A stretch of DNA of 18,582 bases from CALBPI01 sp039814545 (GTDB taxonomy: Bacteria; Pseudomonadota; Gammaproteobacteria; Steroidobacterales; Woeseiaceae): the NCBI GenBank assembly GCA_039814545.1, contig JBCCBB010000059.1, positions 1 to 18,582 on the forward strand, written 5' to 3'. The notes beneath the pieces are model-generated. The model was given only the letters and a program-made list of their open reading frames with translations. It was not told the origin of the DNA and made no database searches. This document shows, piece by piece, positions 7,535 through 14,482 of the stretch (within the stretch, counting starts at the first letter, position 1; each line of letters begins with the position of its first letter). The position numbers and the translations under genes are program-made.

Positions 7535-8770
7535 ATGACGGTGGAACTGGAGTCGTTTGAGGATGCCGCGGCCTTGTTGCGCCCTGGAGTCACGGCGTTC
7601 ATCCATGGCACCGCGACGGAACCGCGCGAGTTCGTGACAAAGCTCGCCGAAACGGGTGCGCTTGAGGGCGTGCACCTCATCACGAGTTTCATTCCGGGCA
7701 TCAACACGGAAACGCTTGCCGACAGCGGTGCGCGGCTGACCACCTTCATGGCGCAACCGGCTTTGGCTGAGGGCATCGCGCGCGGCGACGTTGAGGCGCT
7801 GCGGCTGCATTACGGCCAACTGCCGGGTTGGATCTCGGCGCTCGAGTCGCTCGACGTCGCATTCGTGCGCGGCAGACGTCTCGCGAACGGGCGCGTCGCA
7901 ACGGGCATCACAGGTGAGCTCATCGCGGCCGCCTGCGCGCGCGCTGACACGGTTTGTGTTTTCGACGATCCCGCGATGCCGTTGCCCGAGCAGGGCATCA
8001 CGATCGATGCGCCCGACGTAGTCGTTGTCGCGCCGAGCCCGCTGATTGAGTACCGCGGTGGCGATCGCATTGACGACCTCGCCCGGACAATTGCGGCAAA
8101 CGTCGCGACGCTCGTCGGCGATGGCGCCACGCTGCAGTCTGGCCTGGGTGTCGTGCCCACGGCGGTGTTCACAGCACTTACGCAGCGCCGAAACTTGCGG
8201 CTGTTCAGCGGCATGATCAGCGATGCTGTGATTGCGCTGGCTGATGCCGGCGCGCTCGACGACGAGGTCGAGCACGTCTATGGCATGGCGCTCGGCACGC
8301 GTACGCTTTACGAGTGGCTTGATGGTCGCGAGCGGTTTCGTGTCGTCGGCTGCGAGGACTCGCACAACAGCGAACGCCTGCGCGTGTTGCCGCAGTTCAC
8401 TGCCATTAACAGCGCGGTCGAAGTGGGGCTCGATGGCAGCGTGAACGCGGAGCTGCTGGGTGCGCGCGCGATCAGCGGCCCGGGTGGTTTGCCCGACTAC
8501 GCGGCCGGCGCTGCCACCTCGCCGGGTGGCAAGAGCATCATTGCGTTGCCGGCGGCCAACGAGAAGCGGGGTATCTCCCGCATCGTGCCGCGTGTGCGCA
8601 ATGCTGAGGCACCCACGGTTACGGGCGAATTTGTCACCCACGTGGTCACGCAGTTTGGTGTCGCCGAGATCGCAGGCGTCAGTGCCGCGGAGCGCGCCCG
8701 CCGGCTGATTGCCGTGGCCGACCCCGCGCATCGCGAATCCTTAAGCCAGGAAGCCGCGCTCAGCCATTGA
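7535..8770 (+). CDS. Acetyl-CoA hydrolase/CoA-transferase family protein
   Basis: This 411-residue protein fits the family that includes acetyl-CoA hydrolases and 4-hydroxybutyrate or succinyl-CoA:acetate CoA-transferases. Visible family features are LQSGLGVVPTAV at mid-length, the INSAVEVGLDGSVNAE segment, GPGGLPDYAAGA, and near the C-terminus THVVTQFGVAEIAG followed by ERARRLIAVADPAHRESL. It probably moves CoA between acids to activate or release a carboxylic acid; substrate cannot be read from sequence. The ATG at 7535 follows a GGGGCGAG stretch. The gene is divergent from the GST operon with almost no spacer, and its last 11 bp overlap the end of the convergent tetR gene. Confidence 0.88.
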   Translation: MTVELESFEDAAALLRPGVTAFIHGTATEPREFVTKLAETGALEGVHLITSFIPGINTETLADSGARLTTFMAQPALAEGIARGDVEALRLHYGQLPGWISALESLDVAFVRGRRLANGRVATGITGELIAAACARADTVCVFDDPAMPLPEQGITIDAPDVVVVAPSPLIEYRGGDRIDDLARTIAANVATLVGDGATLQSGLGVVPTAVFTALTQRRNLRLFSGMISDAVIALADAGALDDEVEHVYGMALGTRTLYEWLDGRERFRVVGCEDSHNSERLRVLPQFTAINSAVEVGLDGSVNAELLGARAISGPGGLPDYAAGAATSPGGKSIIALPAANEKRGISRIVPRVRNAEAPTVTGEFVTHVVTQFGVAEIAGVSAAERARRLIAVADPAHRESLSQEAALSH

Positions 8771-9398
8771 GCAGCTCGCGCAGGCACCGCTCGAGGTAAT
8801 CCAGCAGTCGCTCCACGTTGCGGGGCTCGTGGTGGGTGAGCTGGCTCACGGCAATGCCTTCCATGATCGACTCGGCCAAATCGAGCGCGAGATCGAAGGC
8901 TTCCGTCTTGCCGTCCCATTCGGGGAAGAGCTCCTGCGCCATCTGGTACCAATGCACATTGAACTCATCCTGCACGGGGCGAAGGATGGCGCGCAGGTCT
9001 TCGTCAGTGCGTGCCGCAACGGACAGCTCGAAGAAGGCGACGAACATGGGGTGTTGCACGTGCGCGAGATAGGCCTCGGTGGCCATCTTCACGCGGTCCG
9101 CATCGGGCGGGATCTCCACCACGGAGCGGCGGAACGCTGTCAGGCGCTTCTCGTGCAGGTACTCGATGGCCGCCTTGACGATGTCCATCTTGGAAGGAAA
9201 GTGATGCAACATGGCGCCACGCGACAGGCCCGCTTGCTCGGCGATGTGCGTGGTCGTCGTGTTCGCGTAGCCCAGCCTGACGAAGGCCTTGATGGCGGCT
9301 TCGACGATCTGGTTTCGGGTCGAGGCGCTCTTTTGCGCCTGCCAGCTGTCGGGGTTTTGACCCCCGTTTCTTGGTTTTCTAGGTGCTTTCGCGGCCAT
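8760..9398 (-). CDS. TetR-family transcriptional regulator
   Basis: This 212-residue protein has a TetR N-terminal DNA-binding domain at about residues 25-75: TRNQIVEAAIKAFVRLGY, then the helix-turn-helix THIAEQAGLSRGAMLHHF, then the PSKMDIVKAAIEYL helix. The C-terminal helical domain would bind an effector. The ATG at 9398 has GAGAGG eight bases upstream; the frame extends further but has no comparable start. It is divergent from an SDR-SDR-Rieske operon, and the 131-bp gap contains a symmetrical operator on the operon promoter, so it is very likely the local repressor. The inducer is probably a substrate or CoA-ester intermediate of the pathway (inference). Confidence 0.92.
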   Translation of the reverse strand: MAAKAPRKPRNGGQNPDSWQAQKSASTRNQIVEAAIKAFVRLGYANTTTTHIAEQAGLSRGAMLHHFPSKMDIVKAAIEYLHEKRLTAFRRSVVEIPPDADRVKMATEAYLAHVQHPMFVAFFELSVAARTDEDLRAILRPVQDEFNVHWYQMAQELFPEWDGKTEAFDLALDLAESIMEGIAVSQLTHHEPRNVERLLDYLERCLRELLNG

Positions 9399-9469
9399 TG
9401 TGAGTGCCTCTCGCGGAAAAGGTCCCCGGCACAAACCTTGGCCTGAATCGTAAAAAAAGTCAAAGCGGA

Positions 9470-9498
9470 TTGAAACCGGACGGTCTGACTGGTATACC
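9470..9498 (+). promoter_or_regulatory. Sigma-70 promoter of the SDR-SDR-Rieske operon
   Basis: TTGAAA (9470-9475, five of six consensus bases) and TATACC (9493-9498, four of six) are separated by the ideal 17 bp. Transcription would start near 9505, about 25 bases before the first SDR start codon at 9530. The -10 and most of the spacer are covered by the palindromic operator, as expected for TetR repression. Confidence 0.68.
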
Positions 9499-9509
9499 AC
9501 CGGGACCGT
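9480..9509. promoter_or_regulatory. Symmetrical operator, probable TetR-regulator binding site
   Basis: A 10-bp perfect palindrome, TGGTATACCA (9490-9499), is flanked symmetrically by ACGGTC (9480-9485) and its exact reverse complement GACCGT (9504-9509), each four bases away. All 22 specified bases obey one dyad centred between 9494 and 9495. Size and placement over the promoter are typical of TetR-family operators. Binding by the divergent regulator is inferred. Confidence 0.78.
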
Positions 9510-9529
9510 TCGAATCAGGGGGCGCCGGC

Positions 9530-10279
9530 ATGGGTCGTGTCGCAGGAAAAGTAGTCATCGTCACGGGCGCCGCCTCGGGACTGGGGCGTGCAGACGCCGA
9601 ACACCTGGCCGCCGAGGGCGCCAAGGTGGTGCTGACCGACATCAATGATGCGGCCGGCGAGGCACTGGCCACAGAGCTCACTGAATCCGGCGCAGATGTG
9701 ATCTACCTCAACCACGACGTGCGCGATGAGGCCGCCTGGGACCGTGTCGTCGAGGCTACGCGCGAGCGTTACGGCCGCCTCGACGGGCTCGTCAACAACG
9801 CCGGTGTGGTGCTCATCGCCATGCCCGAGCAGACAACGCTCGAGCAATTTCGCTTCGTGAACGCCGTCATGAATGAGGGCGTGTTCCTGGGCTGCAAGGC
9901 CGCGCTGCCGCTCATGCGCGAATCGGGCGGCGGGTCCATCGTCAACATGTCATCGGTCGCCTCGCACCTGGGTTATCCCGTGTTCTTCGCCTACTCGGCG
10001 GCCAAGGGTGCTGTGCGCGCTATGACCAAGTCGCTGGCGGTCACCTGCCAGATGTCGGGCGACGACATCCGCGTGAATTCGGTGCACGCGGGCGCGATTG
10101 ATACACCCATGATCAAGACCGCCAATGAGGCGCTGGGCATCGAGCCCGACCCCGACGATCCGGTCGGCATCGGCGCACCCAGCGACGTGGCGCACATGAT
10201 CGTTTACCTGATCTCTGACGAGTCGCGCTTCGTGAATGGCGCCGAGCTCGTCATCGACAACGCACTGACTGTTCAGTAG
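9530..10279 (+). CDS. Short-chain dehydrogenase/reductase (NAD-type)
   Basis: This 249-residue classical SDR oxidises an alcohol or reduces a ketone with a nicotinamide cofactor. The cofactor motif TGAASGLG is at residues 12-19; Asp37 at the end of the second strand suggests NAD(H). NNAG lies at 89-92 and the catalytic residues are Ser142, Tyr155 and Lys159 (YSAAK). The segment VHAGAIDTPM follows the active site, as in 3-alpha/20-beta-hydroxysteroid and cyclopentanol dehydrogenase-like enzymes. The ATG at 9530 has AGGGGG eight bases upstream; the longer in-frame reading would run back through the operator. It is the first gene of the TetR-controlled operon. The substrate is unknown; an alicyclic or steroid-like alcohol is a guess. 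Confidence 0.92.
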   Translation: MGRVAGKVVIVTGAASGLGRADAEHLAAEGAKVVLTDINDAAGEALATELTESGADVIYLNHDVRDEAAWDRVVEATRERYGRLDGLVNNAGVVLIAMPEQTTLEQFRFVNAVMNEGVFLGCKAALPLMRESGGGSIVNMSSVASHLGYPVFFAYSAAKGAVRAMTKSLAVTCQMSGDDIRVNSVHAGAIDTPMIKTANEALGIEPDPDDPVGIGAPSDVAHMIVYLISDESRFVNGAELVIDNALTVQ

Positions 10280-10288
10280 GGAGGCCGC

Positions 10289-11050
10289 ATGGACCTCGGG
10301 CTGCGTGACAAGCGCGCAATTATCACGGGCGCCACCAAGGGCATTGGTCGGCAGATTCTCGAGCTGCTGATCGCGGAAGGCTGCAACGTAGCCACCTGCT
10401 CGCGCTCCATCGAAGACGTCGAGGCCTGCATCGAGAAGGCTTCGACGCGCAAGGCGCGGGTCTACGGCGATGTCTGCGACATTCGTGACCAGGAGGAGTA
10501 CGCCGCCTGGATCGACAAGATGGTCGAACAGATGGACGGCGTCGACATCTTCATCCCGAATGTCAGTGCCGGCGGCGGCATGGACTCCGAGAAGAACTGG
10601 TGGAAAAACTTCGAGGCTGACGTGCTGGGCACCGTGCGCGGCGTCGAGGCCGTTATTCCGCACATGAAGGAAAATGGTGGCGGTGCGATCACGATGATCG
10701 GCACCACGGCGTCGCTCGAGACCTTTGCCGGCCCACAGGCCTACAACGCGCTGAAGGCCTCGCTCTACACCTACTCTAAGCAGCTGGGCCAGTTCCATGG
10801 CCACGATGGTATTCGCTGCAACATCGTCTCTCCGGGCCCCATCGAATTCCCGGGCGGCAGCTGGGACATGATCCGCGACACGATTCCGAAGTTCTACGAG
10901 AAAACGCTGCGCGATCACCCGACGGGGCGCCTCGGCAAGCCGCAGGAAGTCGCCAAGGCCGTCGTGTTCCTCTCGAGCCCGGCCGCGTCCTGGTGCAACG
11001 GCTCCAACCTCGTGGTCGACGGCGGCTTCACGAAGGGCGTCCACTTCTAA
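10289..11050 (+). CDS. Short-chain dehydrogenase/reductase (NADP-type, Thr in the Ser position)
   Basis: This 253-residue SDR starts with the cofactor loop TGATKGIG (residues 13-20). Ser38-Arg39 after the second strand points to NADP(H), unlike the preceding SDR. The NNAG motif is changed to PNVSAG, and Tyr152 and Lys156 form YNALK. The residue 13 before the tyrosine, normally the catalytic serine, is Thr139 (GTTAS). The protein ends VVDGGFTKGVHF, a usual SDR C-terminus. It lies nine bases after the first SDR with GGAGG before its ATG, and four bases before the Rieske gene, so the three are cotranscribed. The substrate is not known. Confidence 0.9.
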   Translation: MDLGLRDKRAIITGATKGIGRQILELLIAEGCNVATCSRSIEDVEACIEKASTRKARVYGDVCDIRDQEEYAAWIDKMVEQMDGVDIFIPNVSAGGGMDSEKNWWKNFEADVLGTVRGVEAVIPHMKENGGGAITMIGTTASLETFAGPQAYNALKASLYTYSKQLGQFHGHDGIRCNIVSPGPIEFPGGSWDMIRDTIPKFYEKTLRDHPTGRLGKPQEVAKAVVFLSSPAASWCNGSNLVVDGGFTKGVHF

Positions 11051-11054
11051 TCCA

Positions 11055-12359
11055 GTGGCCAAGCGCGAGTACAAACCGGTCGCGCGTGTCTCGGAGGCCG
11101 TGCCGGGTGGCACGCCTGTCGAGCACACGCCGCCGCCCGACGATCTTGGCTACGACCTGATTCCGAAGTCGCGTTACACGTCCGAGGACTACATGCGCCT
11201 CGAGTGGGAACGCATGTGGACCAAGGTGTGGTTGCTCGCCGGCTTCGCGCAAGACTTGACTGAGCCTGGCGATTACATCTGCACGGAGATCGGGGCTGAG
11301 TCCGTGATCGTTGTGCGCCAGGATGACGGTGACGTCAAAGCGTTCTTCAATGTCTGCATGCACCGCGGTAACCGCGTGGTGGCCGAGGGCATGGACAACG
11401 CCGAGACCTTCAAGTGTTCCTACCACGGCTGGGAGTACGGTCGTGACGGGCGTTTCGTTAACCTGCCCAACGGCGAGCTGTTCCCGCAGGGCAAACCCTG
11501 CCGCGGGCTCGTGGAGCTGCCCTGTGCTGAGTGGAACAGCCTCGTGTTCTTCAGCCTCGACAAGGACGTGATGCCCTTCGAGGAATACATCGCCGATATT
11601 GCGGGACACTTTGAGCCCTACAAGTTCGACCGTATGGTCATCACGCGCGATGCGACGGCGGAGTGGGCCTGCAACTGGAAGGCGTCCGTCGACGCGTTCA
11701 ACGAGACCTACCACGTGGCGGCAACGCACCCGCAACTGCTCTGGTACCTCAACGAATTGGACGTGCAGATCGACTGCTACGAGCGCCACTCGCGTTATCT
11801 CGTGCCGTTCGGGGTTACGAGCCCGCGTATCCAGCGCGCGCCCGAGATCCCGCCGCCACTCAAGTTCATGATGACGGAAGCGGGTCTTGATCCGGCCAGC
11901 TACGAAGGCCCTGTCGACGGCATCCGCGAGACCGTGCAAAAGCACATCCGCGCGACCGCCGAGTCCGAGGGGCGCGACTACTCAGCGCTCAACGACGACC
12001 AGCTCACGGACGACTACAACTACCTCGTCTTCCCGAACCTGACGTTTAACACGCACGCCGATCACCTCATGCTGTTCCGGCACCGGCCACACCCGACCGA
12101 TCCGAACTGCATGTTCTTCGACGCCTGGACCATCGAGTACATCGTCGACGAGGAAGAATTGCCCACGCGGCGCCCGCGCCATAAGGTCATCAAGGAAGGC
12201 GATCGTTCGATGGGCATGGTCATCGATCAGGACGGCGGTAACCTGCCTAAGGTGCAGGCCGGCATGAACTCAGCGGCGTATGAGGGCCTCTGGCTCGGTG
12301 ACCTAGAAGTGCGTATCCGGCACTTCCACAAGGTCATGGACGACTACCTCGCCGACTAG
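11055..12359 (+). CDS. Rieske non-heme iron oxygenase, alpha (catalytic) subunit
   Basis: This 434-residue protein fits ring-hydroxylating or related Rieske oxygenases. The [2Fe-2S] ligands are Cys101, His103, Cys121 and His124 (CMH and CSYH). The catalytic domain has NETYHVAATH, giving iron ligands His220 and His225, and an acidic third ligand is likely in the DQDGGN segment near the C-terminus. Glu217 replaces the aspartate that usually bridges Rieske and iron centres in naphthalene-dioxygenase-type enzymes. The start is GTG at 11055, four bases after the second SDR; no good ribosome site is seen, so coupling is likely. No beta subunit, ferredoxin or reductase lies in the window, so electron partners must come from elsewhere. 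The substrate is unknown. Confidence 0.9.
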   Translation: MAKREYKPVARVSEAVPGGTPVEHTPPPDDLGYDLIPKSRYTSEDYMRLEWERMWTKVWLLAGFAQDLTEPGDYICTEIGAESVIVVRQDDGDVKAFFNVCMHRGNRVVAEGMDNAETFKCSYHGWEYGRDGRFVNLPNGELFPQGKPCRGLVELPCAEWNSLVFFSLDKDVMPFEEYIADIAGHFEPYKFDRMVITRDATAEWACNWKASVDAFNETYHVAATHPQLLWYLNELDVQIDCYERHSRYLVPFGVTSPRIQRAPEIPPPLKFMMTEAGLDPASYEGPVDGIRETVQKHIRATAESEGRDYSALNDDQLTDDYNYLVFPNLTFNTHADHLMLFRHRPHPTDPNCMFFDAWTIEYIVDEEELPTRRPRHKVIKEGDRSMGMVIDQDGGNLPKVQAGMNSAAYEGLWLGDLEVRIRHFHKVMDDYLAD

Positions 12360-12377
12360 CCGTCGGCGGCGCGGCTA
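12357..12377. terminator. Inverted repeat joining two convergent stop codons
   Basis: TAGCCG (12357-12362) and CGGCTA (12372-12377) form a 6-bp stem with a 9-base loop. Each arm contains the TAG stop of one of the two convergent genes. No T-run follows on either side, so it is at best a weak bidirectional end signal. It is the only structure in the 15-bp gap. Confidence 0.35.
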
Positions 12378-13367
12378 CATCCCCAGATTGGCAACCGAGC
12401 GCGCGCCGTTGACGCGGCTGATGGCGGCATTGATGGCGTCGTCATCGATCACGAGCGAGTCGGCCTTCTGGTAGAGCGTCAGCGCACGGTCGAGATCCCC
12501 CAGGTACTCGGCGCAGAGCCCCAGGTTGTAGACGAGCCCGATGTTCGTGTCGTACTTCTCTTCCATGCCGCCCCAACGACCGCAGGCCTTGTCCCAGCGG
12601 CCGGCTTTTGCGGCTTTGATCGCGTCCTTGAAGATCTTGCTGTCGTTCTTGTCGATGCGCCCGGACTTCTTGAGTTCGACGTTGATCGTCTCCGTGCGCG
12701 GGATCAGATCACCCACAAATTCCGCGAGCACTTCGGTGCGTGCTGCGGCGGCGACCGCGCCACCTCCGGGCAGAGCGCCCTTGTCACCCTGGCAAAACTT
12801 GTAGGACTGGGACTTCGGGATCTGGCGCGTGTAGACGGTGTCGCCGCTGGGCACGGCCAGGATGGTGAGCGTCGCCTGGTAGTGGCCCGTGATGATGTCG
12901 CAGCGCACGTTCTGCTTCTTCATGTAGCCCTCTTCGCAGGACCCAAAGTACTTGTTGCGAATCTTGGTGCAGACGTTGCGCTCTTCGGTGGTCCGGGTCG
13001 TCTCCCAGTTCACAACGTCGACGGAGCCGTGATAGATGGCCTCAACGTCCATCTGTTTGCCGGCCTCGAGGATCTTCGGAATGGTCTGCTCGCTGGGCTG
13101 CAGCATTTGTGAGGTGAGCAGTGTCTTGGTGGGCTCGTCGCGGACACGTGCGGAGCTGAGCTGATCACGCAGCGCGTTCGAGAACGACACGCCGTCCTGG
13201 CCCGTGAAATCAAAAACGGCAATGCGGGTGAGCTCGCTGGCCCGCTGGTGCTGTGCCTGAACGACAACCTCGAGCGGCGCCTTGGTTGGGCCGAAGATAC
13301 TGGCTGAAGCCTGCGGTGCCACGACGAGCATGGCCAGCGCGAGTGCGCCGTACGTCTTGTTGATCAT
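12375..13367 (-). CDS. Exported CsgG-like/TPR protein
   Basis: This 330-residue protein begins with a signal peptide (MINKTYGALALAMLVV, cleavage probably after ASA at 20-22), placing it in the periplasm or at the outer membrane. Residues about 45-130 (RIAVFDFTGQDG onwards) look like a CsgG-type alpha/beta domain. A cysteine-bearing insert follows (NVCTKI, FGSCEE, VRCDII, KFCQGD). The last 75 residues (KDAIKAAKAGRWDKAC, then YNLGLCAEYLGDLDRALTLYQKA) fit one or two TPR motifs. It has no lipobox, unlike true CsgG, so it is unlikely to be a curli secretion pore. It is the last gene of the four-gene operon, 54 bp after the protease gene. Domain calls are by eye; function unknown. Confidence 0.72.
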   Translation of the reverse strand: MINKTYGALALAMLVVAPQASASIFGPTKAPLEVVVQAQHQRASELTRIAVFDFTGQDGVSFSNALRDQLSSARVRDEPTKTLLTSQMLQPSEQTIPKILEAGKQMDVEAIYHGSVDVVNWETTRTTEERNVCTKIRNKYFGSCEEGYMKKQNVRCDIITGHYQATLTILAVPSGDTVYTRQIPKSQSYKFCQGDKGALPGGGAVAAAARTEVLAEFVGDLIPRTETINVELKKSGRIDKNDSKIFKDAIKAAKAGRWDKACGRWGGMEEKYDTNIGLVYNLGLCAEYLGDLDRALTLYQKADSLVIDDDAINAAISRVNGARSVANLGM

Positions 13368-13421
13368 GAGCTCACATCCCCTGATTTCGTCTTGTCTGTC
13401 GTTTCTGTTGTGTCGTTCTCT

Positions 13422-14471
13422 TTATCTGCAGCGAACTTCTGATGACCGGTGCTCGCACCGGGTCACGAAGACCATGCCGTTGCGCCGGACCGAGAAAGTT
13501 ACGCCCGAACGGCTTTGGGAGAGGGGATTCAGTACGTCCCGCTCCCAGTTGAAGGTGGGTGGTATCGACTTGTGGTTGATCTTCTCGATTCGGTCGCCGT
13601 TGCGGATCTTGGCCATGATGTTGCCGGCCGAGTCGAGCACCTCGTATTGGATGTTGCCGTCGTTACCGGGGTTCACAATGCGCGACACCTGCAAGCCGAT
13701 GTCGATCGTTTCGCCTGAGTCCCACTTGTCGACGGTTGTCACGACTTGTTGCGTTTCCCGTCGCGCCTCGAGACCGGCAACGCTGAGCGGCATTCGGTGG
13801 CGTTCGAACCAGGCGCCCACAAACTGCGCGGGCAGCACGGTGGCCTCACGGCCGTTGGTTTCGATGATCATGCCGATGAGGTCGCGGCCGCTGGAATCAA
13901 ACAGGCCGCCACCTGAGAACCCTTCGCGAATTGCGGAAGACTTCACGACGATGAGGTTGCGCGCATCGCGGTCAATCACGAAGTCGCCTGAGGCGGGCAT
14001 CTGCCAGCTGGGGTGTCCGACGCCAACAACGGCCTCGCCGATGTAGGCCGAGGCCGTCAATGCGCGGGAGCTGATTTCAAACTTCGGCAGCCGCAGGCTT
14101 GTGTCGCGGCGTACCTTGAGCGCGGTCAGGTCGTTGTTGATGTCCGAGATGCCCACGTACTCGGCCGGGTAGCTCTGACCGCCGCGATAACTGAAGCGCA
14201 CCGATATATCGCGGTACTGCTCCAGGGGCAGCACCTCGCGGTTGAACACGTTGTGGTCGGCCGTTGCGATGAAGATGTGTGTTGCATCTGCGCCCACGAT
14301 GATGCCGGAGCCGTAGACATCGCGGCCCGTCTCCGTCTTGGCCGTGAGCATGACGACGAGTTCGCGTGGGTCGGCTGCGTTTGCCGGCGGTGTGTGTACG
14401 AAGGCGACCAGTGAGGCAACAACGCCCAGAGCAAGGCGGTGCAGTCGAGTAATGGGTCGAATTCGAAACAC
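13422..14471 (-). CDS. Exported trypsin-like serine protease with a C-terminal PDZ-like domain
   Basis: This 349-residue protein has a basic signal peptide (residues 1-32, cleavage after ANA). The S1/HtrA-type triad is complete: His73 in TADH, Asp114 in NNDLTALKV and Ser186 in GFSGGGLFD. Residues about 260-349, with NGDRIEKINHKSI and FSVRRNGM, resemble a PDZ domain. It could be a periplasmic quality-control or signalling protease. I chose GTG at 14471 because GGAG lies six bases upstream and it gives a compact signal peptide; TTG at 14498 would extend the protein into the end of the upstream gene. The gap to that gene is 11 bases. In DegP/DegS-type proteases the PDZ domain recognises substrate; whether it does here is inference. 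Confidence 0.86.
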   Translation of the reverse strand: MFRIRPITRLHRLALGVVASLVAFVHTPPANAADPRELVVMLTAKTETGRDVYGSGIIVGADATHIFIATADHNVFNREVLPLEQYRDISVRFSYRGGQSYPAEYVGISDINNDLTALKVRRDTSLRLPKFEISSRALTASAYIGEAVVGVGHPSWQMPASGDFVIDRDARNLIVVKSSAIREGFSGGGLFDSSGRDLIGMIIETNGREATVLPAQFVGAWFERHRMPLSVAGLEARRETQQVVTTVDKWDSGETIDIGLQVSRIVNPGNDGNIQYEVLDSAGNIMAKIRNGDRIEKINHKSIPPTFNWERDVLNPLSQSRSGVTFSVRRNGMVFVTRCEHRSSEVRCR

Positions 14472-14482
14472 GTGTCGCTCCA

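Noticed and set aside
7496..8731. Minus-strand open frame opposite the CoA-transferase gene
   Set aside because: Same shadow pattern; composition is rich in Arg, Asp and His without motifs, while the plus frame matches a known family throughout.
9399..9529. Separate promoter for tetR inside the divergent gap
   Set aside because: Candidate minus-strand elements (TTGACT at 9463-9458, TACGAT further on, or the palindromic TATACC) lack a good partner at proper spacing, so I could not assign one.
9950..11128. Minus-strand open frame across the two SDR genes
   Set aside because: It crosses two intergenic junctions of a convincing plus-strand operon and has no recognisable domain.
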